Assembly (NCBI RefSeq): GCF_000425265.1
Contig: NZ_AUDC01000010.1
Location: 248,001 to 312,000, forward strand
Direction: 5' to 3'
Origin: Maridesulfovibrio zosterae DSM 11974
GTDB taxonomy: Bacteria; Desulfobacterota; Desulfovibrionia; Desulfovibrionales; Desulfovibrionaceae
DNA length: 64,000 nt
Within the stretch, counting starts at the first letter, position 1. Each line of letters starts with the position of its first letter. The notes under the pieces are model-generated. The model saw only the letters and a program-made list of their open reading frames with translations. It was not told where the DNA came from and searched no databases. Of the stretch, positions 43,942 to 52,333 are shown piece after piece. Position numbers and translations under genes: made by a program.

Positions 43942-45114
43942 CTAGTCAGGAGTAGTCAGTTCTCCGAGTTCGCGCTTAACGTCTGTTGCGATCTTGTAGA
44001 GCACAGTCAGAGTCAGTGCGCCAAGTGCGTAAACCATCATGGAAACCATAAGCTCTCTACCGGTAGGCCAGTAAACAGTGATTTCATTGAATGGATTCGG
44101 TGTGAAACCACCAATCAGCAAACCAAGACCTTTATCAATCCAAGTTGCAATAACAAGGATAGCAAGGCTCCAAGGCAGCAATTTCTGGTTGTAACGCAGT
44201 TTTGGAGGAATCAGCAACGCAAGGCTAAGAATAGCAAAGATTGCTGCTGTCCACATCCAGGGGACCAGTTCGTGGTGGCCGTGGCTACCGGCGAAAAGGT
44301 ATGCCAGCGGATGTATATGTCCAGGCATATTGGAATAGAATGCGGTGAAAACTTCAAGCAGGAAAAAGAAGACGTTCACGCACATTGCGTAAGTAATAAT
44401 AGTTGTGAGTGTTCCGATTGCACCTTTGCCTGGCTCGTATTTGGTAATCTTGCGAACAAGGAAAACCACGAGCAGCAGGATTGCAGGTCCAGAACAGAAC
44501 GCAGATGCCAGAAAACGAGCAGCCAGAATAGCAGTAAGCCAGTAATGACGGCCTGGAAGACCAGCATACAGGAATGCTGTAACGGTGTGGATAGAAAATG
44601 CCCATACAATGGAGGTATAAGCCAGAGGCTTAATCCATTTAGGAGTTTCCACACGCTGACGTTCACATTCAAGGCATGTCCAACCGATGACAACGTTCAG
44701 AATCAGATAACCGTTCAGAACAATCATATCCCAGAAAAGGATAGAGTTTGGAGTCGGATGGAAGATAATGTTCAGCATGCGCTGAGGCTGCCCGATGTCA
44801 ACGATAATAAAACCGAGACACATGACAACAGCAGCAATAGCCATGAATTCACCCATGATAACCATGCCTTTGAACTTCTTGTAATGATGGAAGTAGTAAG
44901 GCAGTACGATCATAACACCGGATGCGGCAAGACCGACAAGATAGGTGAACTGTGCAATATAGAAGCCCCAGGAAACATCACGGCTCAAGCCGGTGATGGT
45001 CATCCCTTCCTTGAGCTGTCCGAGGTATACGCAGAAGCCGGAAGCAATAACGAGCAGCAGGAAACCAATCCAGGCCCAGTACTTCGGTCCGCCTTTTAGA
45101 GCTTTTTCGAGCAT
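43942..45114 (-). CDS. dsrP: DsrP, NrfD-like quinone-reactive membrane subunit
   Basis: 390 residues, about ten membrane spans, NrfD/PsrC family: WAWIGFLLLVIASGFCVYLG near the start, DVSWGFYIAQFTYLVGLAAS, and EFMAIAAVVMCLGFIIVDIG. In the DsrMKJOP complex it is the second membrane module, thought to exchange electrons with menaquinone and the DsrO/DsrJ periplasmic subunits. Last gene of the operon, 14 bp after dsrO; terminated at 43878-43919. Confidence 0.95.
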   Translation of the reverse strand: MLEKALKGGPKYWAWIGFLLLVIASGFCVYLGQLKEGMTITGLSRDVSWGFYIAQFTYLVGLAASGVMIVLPYYFHHYKKFKGMVIMGEFMAIAAVVMCLGFIIVDIGQPQRMLNIIFHPTPNSILFWDMIVLNGYLILNVVIGWTCLECERQRVETPKWIKPLAYTSIVWAFSIHTVTAFLYAGLPGRHYWLTAILAARFLASAFCSGPAILLLVVFLVRKITKYEPGKGAIGTLTTIITYAMCVNVFFFLLEVFTAFYSNMPGHIHPLAYLFAGSHGHHELVPWMWTAAIFAILSLALLIPPKLRYNQKLLPWSLAILVIATWIDKGLGLLIGGFTPNPFNEITVYWPTGRELMVSMMVYALGALTLTVLYKIATDVKRELGELTTPD

Positions 45115-45128
45115 ATCAAGCTTCCCCC

Positions 45129-45914
45129 CTAGATAATGTAGTAAACGCCGGGCTCGGTGCCTGCGGTTGGTTTCCTACGGATGGTGAAGTTCTCCCTGAG
45201 AGCCTTTCTGACATTAGAATCAGGGTCCTGCAGGTCCCCGAAAACAATCGAGCCACCGGATTTCTCCGCACATGCAGGCAATTCTCCCACAGCAAGACGC
45301 TCTACGCAGAAGTTGCATTTTTCAACAACACCACGCATGCGTGTGGGGAACTTCGTATTGATCTTGTCCATATCCAGGTGAGTTCTGGGGTCCATGAAGT
45401 TAAAGCTACGAGAACCGTAAGGACATGCCGCCATACAATAACGGCAACCTATGCAGCGATGGTAGTCCATCGCAACAATTCCGTCAGCACGTTTGAATGT
45501 CGCTTTTGTAGGACATACGCGTACACAGGAAGGGAACTCACAATGGTTACAGAGTAAGGGGAATTTGTGTTTTTCCTGATCTTCTGAAGGAAAGTTGTTT
45601 TCCTGTTCAGGAAAAACTTCTCCGTAAGAACCGGTCCACATCCACTTGATATTCTGGTCAGATTCAATAGTCGGCACATTATGTATGTGGTGACATGTTT
45701 CAGCCAGAGCTTCAATTGCTTCTTCGGTATTAAGTTTGCGCGTATCAATTACCATTGCCCAACGCTTCGCGTGCAGGGAGTTGGAATTGACAACTGCGTG
45801 CCCTTCTTTGCTTGTTCCTCCACCGGATGCCATAGCGGCAGTGGCTGGAGCGAGGCAAAGTCCTGCTGCAGAGAGACCTGCAAACTTAAGGAAGTTTCTT
45901 CTACTCTGTTTCAT
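45129..45914 (-). CDS. dsrO: DsrO, periplasmic ferredoxin-like subunit
   Basis: 261 residues from ATG 45914, which follows AAAGGAGG and overlaps the dsrJ stop (TAATG); an upstream in-frame start at 45950 would hide the Tat signal SRRNFLKFAGLSAAG. The mature part has ferredoxin motifs CNHCEFPSCVRVCP, CIGCRYCMAACPYG and CNFCVERLAVGELPAC (about residues 122-221), giving several 4Fe-4S clusters. It carries electrons between DsrJ and DsrP. Tat export means the clusters are inserted before secretion. Confidence 0.96.
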   Translation of the reverse strand: MKQSRRNFLKFAGLSAAGLCLAPATAAMASGGGTSKEGHAVVNSNSLHAKRWAMVIDTRKLNTEEAIEALAETCHHIHNVPTIESDQNIKWMWTGSYGEVFPEQENNFPSEDQEKHKFPLLCNHCEFPSCVRVCPTKATFKRADGIVAMDYHRCIGCRYCMAACPYGSRSFNFMDPRTHLDMDKINTKFPTRMRGVVEKCNFCVERLAVGELPACAEKSGGSIVFGDLQDPDSNVRKALRENFTIRRKPTAGTEPGVYYII

Positions 45915-46291
45915 TATTTTGCCTCCTTTGGAGGAACGTGGCAATCCCAACAGTAGGGAGTTACGCTGGCGGCATTATGACATTTATCGCAGAATTGTTC
46001 CTTGCTGGCATGACATTTCATACAGGTATTCTGAAGACTGATAGTGTATTTGTCGCCTTTGGCACTGATGTAGGTTCTTTTGCCCTCGCGAAGAGCCATA
46101 TCTCTCCACTCGTTAAGAAGCTTCATGTGATTTCTACGCATGTTTTCAGTAGGCGCAACACATATTTTAGCATCTTTTGGCAATTCCAGTTTAGGCTCTT
46201 GAAAGCTTCCACCGATATTGAACCAGAATGGCATGGACACCAGGCCGAGGAATATAACCAGGCCAGTTATGATTTTTCCACCGTAATGCAT
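45914..46291 (-). CDS. dsrJ: DsrJ, triheme cytochrome c
   Basis: 125 residues: one N-terminal membrane anchor/signal (IITGLVIFLGLVSMPFWFNI) and exactly three haem sites, CMKCH, CDKCH and CWDCH (about residues 90-117). The cysteine in AKICVAP near 44 matches the residue reported as an unusual haem ligand in DsrJ. Its stop shares a base with the dsrO start. Periplasmic electron subunit of DsrMKJOP. Confidence 0.96.
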   Translation of the reverse strand: MHYGGKIITGLVIFLGLVSMPFWFNIGGSFQEPKLELPKDAKICVAPTENMRRNHMKLLNEWRDMALREGKRTYISAKGDKYTISLQNTCMKCHASKEQFCDKCHNAASVTPYCWDCHVPPKEAK

Positions 46292-46294
46292 GAG

Positions 46295-47902
46295 TTACCC
46301 CTCCTTCCCGGGCAGAGGATTCATACGAAGGTCGGTTTCCCTTTCTTTTTCGCCATCAAGAATGAGTGCGTTACCTACCAGTTCATGAACACCGCAGACG
46401 TCAACGCCTGGAGCCCAATAATTAGCAAGCGGGAGAAGGGTAGCACGGTCAATTGCACAGATGCAGGAGAGCATGTTTACACCGTTCTCATCCTGTACAG
46501 TTTTAAGTGCGTTACCGCGAGGCAGACCACCGCGCATACGAATTTCCATAATTTCATCTGTGTTCAGACCGGAACCGCCAGCACAACAGAATGTTTGCTC
46601 ACGGATAGTCTGTTCAGGCATTTCGTGGAAGTTCTTAACAACGTTCTTAATCACGTAACGCGGCTCGTCCATAAGACCCATGGCACGAGCTGGGTTACAG
46701 GAATCGTGAAATGTTGTGATGATATGATCATTTCTGCTTGGATCAAGTTTCAGCTTATTATGCTTCATAAGATCTGCAGTAAACTCTGTGATGTGAACCA
46801 TTTTGGTCTGACGGGCATTTTCAAACACAGTACCGGTAATAGGGCTCTTTGGAACTTCAAGGAAATTCGCAGGACCGTTCATGGTATCCATGTATTGGTT
46901 AATAACACGCCACATATGACCACACTCACCACCGAGAATCCATTTTACGCCGAGACGCTCAGCCTCTGCGTACATCTTTGCGTTCAGTTTCTTCATCATA
47001 TCTGCTGATGTGAACAGACCGAAGTTACCGCCTTCAGATGCGTAAGTGGACAGAGTGTAATCAAGACCGATGTGATCAAACAGCATCAGATAACCCATGA
47101 AGGTATAAATACCTGGATCCGCAAAAACGTCACCGGAGGGAGTGATGAAGATAACTTCATGGCCCTTCTCGTTGATGGGAACGTTAATACGTTTACCGGT
47201 AATTTCCTCAATGTCGTCAACCATAAAATCAACGATATCTTTGAATGCGTGAGGCTGGATACCAAGATGGTTACCAGTACGGTTACAGTTGGAAACCGGC
47301 TCAAGAATCCAGTTGATGTTCACACCGCAAAGATGCAGCAGTTCACGTGCCATCATGGTTACTTCCGCTGTATCAATGCCGTATGGGCAGAACAGAGAAC
47401 AACGACGACACTCGGTGCACTGATAGAAGTAGATAAACCATTCTTTAAGAACATCTTCGGTCATGACTCTGGAACCGGTGAGGGTACTCAGAATCTTACC
47501 TGCCATGGTAAAGTCCTTACGGTATACGGAACGCATAAGCTCCGCACGCAGAACAGGCATGTTCTTAGGATCACCGGAACCGATGAAAAAGTGACACTTG
47601 TCAGCGCAAGCACCACAACGAACACAGATGTCCATGAATACTTTAAGTGAACGATATTTACCGAGTCTTTCCTTGAAACCTTCGTGGACAATGTCCTGCC
47701 AGTTTTCAGGAAGTTTCCAGTCAACGTCAGCGGGATTCCACTCACGAGGATTTGGAAAACCAAGATACTCGAGTTTTTCCGCCTTGGCGGGGTAACACCA
47801 ATTTCCCGGAGATGTATCTACCGGGGTATCCATCCATCCTGTGGACGGCGGCGTATAATTAATGCTTTTAAAAAGCTCATTAGCTTTTGGGAGGTCAGCC
47901 AT
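46295..47902 (-). CDS. dsrK: DsrK, HdrD-like catalytic Fe-S subunit
   Basis: 535 residues, cytoplasmic face of DsrMKJOP. Two 4Fe-4S motifs, CVRCGACADKCHFF and CTECRRCSLFCPYG (about residues 71-180), precede CCG domains with GGECGHMW, HDSCNPARAMG, QTFCCAGGSGLN and SCICAIDR. CCG domains bind a special 4Fe-4S cluster. DsrK is thought to reduce the DsrC trisulfide made by sulfite reductase. Lies 58 bp after dsrM and 3 bp before dsrJ. Confidence 0.97.
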   Translation of the reverse strand: MADLPKANELFKSINYTPPSTGWMDTPVDTSPGNWCYPAKAEKLEYLGFPNPREWNPADVDWKLPENWQDIVHEGFKERLGKYRSLKVFMDICVRCGACADKCHFFIGSGDPKNMPVLRAELMRSVYRKDFTMAGKILSTLTGSRVMTEDVLKEWFIYFYQCTECRRCSLFCPYGIDTAEVTMMARELLHLCGVNINWILEPVSNCNRTGNHLGIQPHAFKDIVDFMVDDIEEITGKRINVPINEKGHEVIFITPSGDVFADPGIYTFMGYLMLFDHIGLDYTLSTYASEGGNFGLFTSADMMKKLNAKMYAEAERLGVKWILGGECGHMWRVINQYMDTMNGPANFLEVPKSPITGTVFENARQTKMVHITEFTADLMKHNKLKLDPSRNDHIITTFHDSCNPARAMGLMDEPRYVIKNVVKNFHEMPEQTIREQTFCCAGGSGLNTDEIMEIRMRGGLPRGNALKTVQDENGVNMLSCICAIDRATLLPLANYWAPGVDVCGVHELVGNALILDGEKERETDLRMNPLPGKEG

Positions 47903-47960
47903 GTCAACTCCTCATCAAAAGGTATTTTAAGGTCTAAGAAACATTAAGTCTATAAAGACT

Positions 47961-48956
47961 CTATGACTCTTTTTCCACCGGGAGACCCGCTTCAATCATT
48001 GGTTCCCTGAAGTCATCTTCGTAATCCGCATAGCTGTGAGGCTTGATGCTAGGATCATTCCAGGGGTTCTCATGATGCTTAATGCGCGTATCGTTGGGCA
48101 TATTCCTTGTTGGTGAAAGGAAAACGCCACCAGCATGCATAAGCTTGCTGAATGGGAAGTATACCAGCAGTGTACAGACCAGGAAGAGGTGAACAAAGAA
48201 AACCACACTCACGCCTTCTGGAATTACAGGGCTTAAGGTTACCAGACCCATGGTCAGCTTCTTGAGGGCAATAATATCTACATGAGCGAAGTAGCGCATA
48301 TAGATCCCTGAAAGGGCAATGCCTATGATGAGAAGCAGGGGAAAGTAGTCGGTTACCAAAGAGATGTAACGAAGTTTGGGGTCCCTGAGTCTGCGTCCGA
48401 GCAAAAAGCCCAGGCCGACAAGAATCAGAAGATCAGACATGTACAATCTGGGAACACCGATCTGCATAATGCCATCGATCATTTCTACAAACCCGATACA
48501 AACAGGTACAGGCTCGAAGAAAAGTCTCATATGCCTGATCACGATGAGCAGGAATGAGTAATGAAAGAGCAATGAAAAGCCCCACAACCATTTGGCTGAG
48601 GAGTATGTCACTCTTCCGTCCTTAAGAGCTACGGATGTGTTTCTGAACAAAGAACGGAAACAGCAGATCTCAAGAACCATACGGATAAAAGTTTGACCCG
48701 GAGTCACGGGGTTGTCAAAGCGGTCATGCTTGATAAAGTCCAAAGACTTCTGCTGTCCGCCCGTGGTCGGGATACTGAAAGGAACCGGGCTTTTAGCCCA
48801 GCCTATAATTCTGGAGGCGAAGCCTACCAGAAATACGGCAATTGCTACATACGGTAGCAACGTACCGAACAGTCCTGTCATATGTGCTGCACCAGCTCCG
48901 AAAAGAGCGATAAGCACCAGAGCAAAGACTAAAACGAGTGAGTACAAAGCGTTCAT
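47961..48956 (-). CDS. dsrM: DsrM, NarI-like cytochrome b subunit
   Basis: 331 residues with about six spans. LYSLVLVFALVLIALFGAGA starts the protein; FSLLFHYSFLLIVIRHMRLF (with His residues) and VVFFVHLFLVCTLLVYFPFS contain candidate haem-b ligands. DsrM forms the quinone-linked core with DsrK. First of the dsrMKJOP genes, 48 bp after the RsbRD_N gene. Confidence 0.96.
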   Translation of the reverse strand: MNALYSLVLVFALVLIALFGAGAAHMTGLFGTLLPYVAIAVFLVGFASRIIGWAKSPVPFSIPTTGGQQKSLDFIKHDRFDNPVTPGQTFIRMVLEICCFRSLFRNTSVALKDGRVTYSSAKWLWGFSLLFHYSFLLIVIRHMRLFFEPVPVCIGFVEMIDGIMQIGVPRLYMSDLLILVGLGFLLGRRLRDPKLRYISLVTDYFPLLLIIGIALSGIYMRYFAHVDIIALKKLTMGLVTLSPVIPEGVSVVFFVHLFLVCTLLVYFPFSKLMHAGGVFLSPTRNMPNDTRIKHHENPWNDPSIKPHSYADYEDDFREPMIEAGLPVEKES

Positions 48957-49004
48957 CTACCTTCACCTCGCTTATAACGTTTGGCTTCCAGAGGAAGCCG
49001 GCCA

Positions 49005-49535
49005 CTACACCTGTCCGGCCCCTTTGGCCGAAGCGTCCTCGATTTTGTTGACCCGCCGAAGGAGCATATGATGAGATCTTTTAACCTCTTCAATTCTCAT
49101 TTGCGCAATCAAGTCCCTATTCTTGGTATAGATGTCAAACGCGATAAGCCCCAGATTATCAATCCGGGCCTCAAACGCGAGCAACTCATCAAGTTTACCT
49201 TCACTTTTCAGTTCCTCCATGAACTCGTCTCTCAGGAGTTTCTTAAAAAGAAAGACAAAACTTAAAGCTTTAGATGGTGCAAAATCCTGAACTGTTCTTA
49301 TTTTGATCAATTCATCAAGGGAATTTGCAAGATCGTCGGCACTTTTCCATTCAAGGATTAAATCCACCAATTCTCTGGTAATTTTCTTGATGGTAACACC
49401 GACAGGATTTGTAAAACGGTCATGATTGGATCTCCAGACTTCCTGAGTTTCCTTAGGATAAGAACCAAGAACCAGATCATACCATTTTTCTGCCAGCTCT
49501 TCTTTTTTTTCCGACAATTTTTGTACAAGACTCAT
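49005..49535 (-). CDS. RsbRD N-terminal-domain protein at the head of the dsr operon
   Basis: 176 residues, helical, soluble: LSEKKEELAEKWYDLVLGSY near 7-26, FTNPVGVTIKKITRELVDLI near 41-60, and IKIRTVQDFAPSKALSFVFL near 78-97 match the RsbRD_N domain (a globin-like sensor fold found at the N-terminus of stressosome RsbR proteins). The STAS domain normally following is absent. The same-strand position 48 bp before dsrM suggests a shared promoter. Sensing role in sulfite reduction is inference. Confidence 0.85.
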   Translation of the reverse strand: MSLVQKLSEKKEELAEKWYDLVLGSYPKETQEVWRSNHDRFTNPVGVTIKKITRELVDLILEWKSADDLANSLDELIKIRTVQDFAPSKALSFVFLFKKLLRDEFMEELKSEGKLDELLAFEARIDNLGLIAFDIYTKNRDLIAQMRIEEVKRSHHMLLRRVNKIEDASAKGAGQV

Positions 49536-49641
49536 TTTTAATTCCTGTATTAAACAATAGTAAATTTCAGACCATCACAATTATTTTTTGCGAAGATCAG
49601 AAATTAAAAAAGGCTCAAATAGAAGCCAATAGGAAAAGTTT

Positions 49642-49706
49642 GTCACACTGTGACTAACAGGACGATATTCCAGATACCCAGTGGTTCGTCAAGGGTTTTA
49701 ACCCTT
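49642..49706. promoter_or_regulatory. Palindromes in the dsr operon upstream region
   Basis: GTCACA-C-TGTGAC (49642-49654) is a perfect inverted repeat, and AAGGGTT-TT-AACCCTT (49691-49706) is a second. Both lie in the gap between the divergent RsbRD_N/dsr operon (start 49535) and sfsA (start 49907). The first has TGTGA/TCACA halves like CRP/FNR-family sites, but in inverted order. The promoter itself was not resolved. Confidence 0.45.
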
Positions 49707-49906
49707 ACTGAGATTATCAAAGGTATAAAAATCATTACCACTTAAGGGTTTCAATCATCGATCAAAGAGGATATTCAATGTTTTCATGAAATATTACGAT
49801 TTTAATTACACATAAAAATCATCAATTGTACATTGAAAAACATCTATGAACTCTCAATAATCCCCGTCCCTGTGATGCTTAAATCACATACATCAAGGAA
49901 AGTAAA

Positions 49907-50626
49907 ATGTCAGAACCGTTAATTTTGTATCCTAAAGGATGCCGCAAAGCTATTTTTATCCGAAGATATAAAAGATTTACTGTTGAAGCACGCCTTGACG
50001 GCCGGATAATCGGGGTTCACACCAATAATACGGGATCTATGCTCGGTCTTCTCCGAGAAGGACAGGAAATATTCATTTCTCCAGCCCAGAATCCTGATAG
50101 AAAACTTAAATGGACATTGGAAGCAGTAATGCCGGATGGTGAGATGATCGGCGTTAACACGGCTGTCCCCAATAAAATTCTTCAACTGGCTTTCGAAACT
50201 GGTAATCTCCCGGAACTGAAAGGCTACACTGACCTTAAGCGTGAAGCCAAAACAGGTAAAAGCCGTCTTGATGGTCTATTCACAGACGCAAGTAATAAAC
50301 TGCCCAACCTGTGGGTTGAATGCAAAAATGTTACTCTCGTCGAAGATGAAGTTGCCTGTTTTCCAGACGCTCAGACCGAGCGTGGGCGTAAACATATTGT
50401 TGAATTAATGGATTTGGCTGATGGAGGTGACCGGGTCGCGCTTTTCTTTTTTATCCAGAGGACTGATGGAAAATGTTTCGGTCCGGCTGATGTAGTTGAC
50501 CCTGAATACGCAGAACTTTTTTACAAGGCTATTGAGAAAAAAGTCGAATGCTGGGCATACGAAGCTGTCATAAACGAACAAGGAATCTCTGTCGGCAAGA
50601 AACTACCGCTAACAAACTGTAAGTAA
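49907..50626 (+). CDS. sfsA: SfsA family DNA/RNA nuclease
   Basis: 239 residues of the SfsA family, with a nuclease fold (PD-(D/E)XK) and OB-like N-terminus. Motifs: GCRKAIFIRRYKRFTVEARL near 11-30, HTNNTGSMLGLLREGQEIFI near 39-58, LDGLFTDASNKLPNLWVECK near 118-137, and FFFIQRTDGKCFGPADVVDP. Biological role is unclear; formerly called a sugar fermentation stimulator. Divergent from the dsr operon. Confidence 0.94.
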   Translation: MSEPLILYPKGCRKAIFIRRYKRFTVEARLDGRIIGVHTNNTGSMLGLLREGQEIFISPAQNPDRKLKWTLEAVMPDGEMIGVNTAVPNKILQLAFETGNLPELKGYTDLKREAKTGKSRLDGLFTDASNKLPNLWVECKNVTLVEDEVACFPDAQTERGRKHIVELMDLADGGDRVALFFFIQRTDGKCFGPADVVDPEYAELFYKAIEKKVECWAYEAVINEQGISVGKKLPLTNCK

Positions 50627-50702
50627 TGTTGTCGTAATTTATTTTCCCCCACTCTCTCCGATAAAATATTTTCTTTATGATATTTCACTTTGTAATAAAA
50701 AA

Positions 50703-50735
50703 AATCCCCCTTGAAGAAATTCTTCAAGGGGGATT
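50703..50735. terminator. Bidirectional terminator between sfsA and ferritin gene
   Basis: AATCCCCCTTGAAGAA (50703-50718) pairs perfectly with TTCTTCAAGGGGGATT (50720-50735); A-rich flank on one side gives a T run on the minus strand. Confidence 0.88.
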
Positions 50736-50757
50736 AAAGATGCAAAGAAAGGCTTAA

Positions 50758-51264
50758 TTATGCAACCGGCGGGGTAAAAACCCGTGCGCCAAGTTCTTTG
50801 TCCATGATGAACATACCGTTGCCTTTTCCCTCAATCAATCTCACCTTACTCAGAACGTCATTCACGTTATCTTCCTCTTCTACCTGCTCAGTTACAAACC
50901 ACTGCAGGAAGATATTGGTCGCGTGATCTCTTTCCTCAATCGCAAGATCAACAAGATGGTTAATCAGAGCAGTTACTTTCTGCTCATGCTCAAGAACAGC
51001 TTCAATGCACGCAAGAGGGTTTTCCCACTTAATTTCAGGAGCATCAATAGCTGTAAGCTTTACACATCCGCCACGTTCATTGATGTAATCATAGAACTTC
51101 ATAGCGTGGAATTGTTCTTCCTGAGCCTGAACTCTCATCCAGTTTGCAAACCCGCTCAGTCCAATGTTGCTGAAATAAGCTGACATGGAGAGATAAAGGT
51201 AAGCAGAGTAAAGCTCGGCATTAAGGTGTTCGTTAAGTGCTTTTTCAAGAACTTTGTTGGACAT
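50758..51264 (-). CDS. Ferritin
   Basis: Iron-storage ferritin, 168 residues from ATG 51264 (GGAG 10 nt upstream; the ATG at 51273 lies too close to it). Ferroxidase ligands are visible: Glu in NEHLNAELYSAYLYL, the EEQFHAMKFYDY pair and ELxxxE-type acids in AIEERDHATNIFLQWF. A non-haem bacterial FtnA-like type (not Bfr, no haem-ligating Met seen). It lies 30 bp downstream of cydB, so possibly the last gene of that transcript. Confidence 0.95.
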   Translation of the reverse strand: MSNKVLEKALNEHLNAELYSAYLYLSMSAYFSNIGLSGFANWMRVQAQEEQFHAMKFYDYINERGGCVKLTAIDAPEIKWENPLACIEAVLEHEQKVTALINHLVDLAIEERDHATNIFLQWFVTEQVEEEDNVNDVLSKVRLIEGKGNGMFIMDKELGARVFTPPVA

Positions 51265-51294
51265 TTTAAGCATTCTCCGTAAATGGGTAATATT

Positions 51295-52308
51295 TTAATA
51301 ACCCAGATCTTCATCAGTAATTTTGGTTGCAAAGACCTTATGCATCCAAAACTGGTAAGCGATGACGATTGGTACCATGATCAGTGCAACTGTCAGCATA
51401 ATCTTAAGAGTCAGCTGACTTGAAGCCGCATTATGAATAGTAATTGAGTATGCCGGATTAATGCTAGAAGGAAGCAAAGCCGGGAACAATCCAATCACAC
51501 CGAACATGGTAGTTGAGACAATAAGAGCTGAAGAACAAATCCATGCCTTCCACCATTTGCGTTCAGTTATCAGTACACGAACTTTAACTATTGCAAAGAC
51601 CGGAATCACAAGTATCAGCAATAAAGCCGGGTAGGCCAGATAATTGCCGAGTAACTGTGTATATACACCTGTGAGAGCCAAAAAGGCAACATAAACAGCG
51701 ACAAGTACCGGCCACAACACAGTCGCAAGATTTCCTGCGCGTTCATTTAGTTCACCGGTTGTGCGTACTGCCAGCCAGAGACAGCCATGCTGAGCAAAAA
51801 GCAATACAAAAAGAATACCGCCGCCAAGACCGTAAGGATTCAACAAGGTGAAAATATTGCCTTGGAATACGCCGTTTTCATCAAGAGGAAGCCCCATGAA
51901 AATGTTTGCAAAGGCGACACCTAGCAGCAAAGCAGGAAGAAAACTTCCTACTACGGTAGCCTTATCCCAGAATTTGCGAGACCAGTCACTTTCAACAAGG
52001 CCTCTGAATTCAAAAGCAACGCCTCTTATGATGAGTGCGATGAGAAGCAACATAAGAGCAGTGTAAAGACCACTGAACATAACTGCATATGCCTTAGGAA
52101 ATGCAGCAAAAGTTACACCACCGGCTGTGATCAACCAAACTTCATTACCGTCCCAGAAGGGGCCCATTGATTTATAGATTGTCTGTCTGTCTTTCTCACT
52201 TTTTGCAAGAAAAGGCATCATTGCTCCAAGCCCCAGATCATATCCATCAAGCATAAAGTAAATGGCCCAGAGCAAGCCCCATAACAAGAACCATATGGAT
52301 TCTAACAT
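51295..52308 (-). CDS. cydB: Cytochrome bd quinol oxidase subunit II
   Basis: 337 residues, about eight spans. FLLWGLLWAIYFMLDGYDLG near the start is the CydB signature, and GPFWDGNEVWLITAGGVTFAAFP near residues 48-70 is a second. Partner of CydA in high-affinity oxygen reduction. 25 bp after cydA. Confidence 0.96.
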   Translation of the reverse strand: MLESIWFLLWGLLWAIYFMLDGYDLGLGAMMPFLAKSEKDRQTIYKSMGPFWDGNEVWLITAGGVTFAAFPKAYAVMFSGLYTALMLLLIALIIRGVAFEFRGLVESDWSRKFWDKATVVGSFLPALLLGVAFANIFMGLPLDENGVFQGNIFTLLNPYGLGGGILFVLLFAQHGCLWLAVRTTGELNERAGNLATVLWPVLVAVYVAFLALTGVYTQLLGNYLAYPALLLILVIPVFAIVKVRVLITERKWWKAWICSSALIVSTTMFGVIGLFPALLPSSINPAYSITIHNAASSQLTLKIMLTVALIMVPIVIAYQFWMHKVFATKITDEDLGY

Positions 52309-52333
52309 AATAATCTCCTTGTCTTACAGCTTC

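Noticed and set aside
44272-45099. 275-codon open frame antisense to dsrP
   Set aside because: Lies fully within a well-supported gene, with low-complexity composition and no family resemblance.
45938-47008. 356-codon open frame antisense to dsrK/dsrJ
   Set aside because: Antisense to two clearly conserved genes with haem and cluster motifs; no plausible product.
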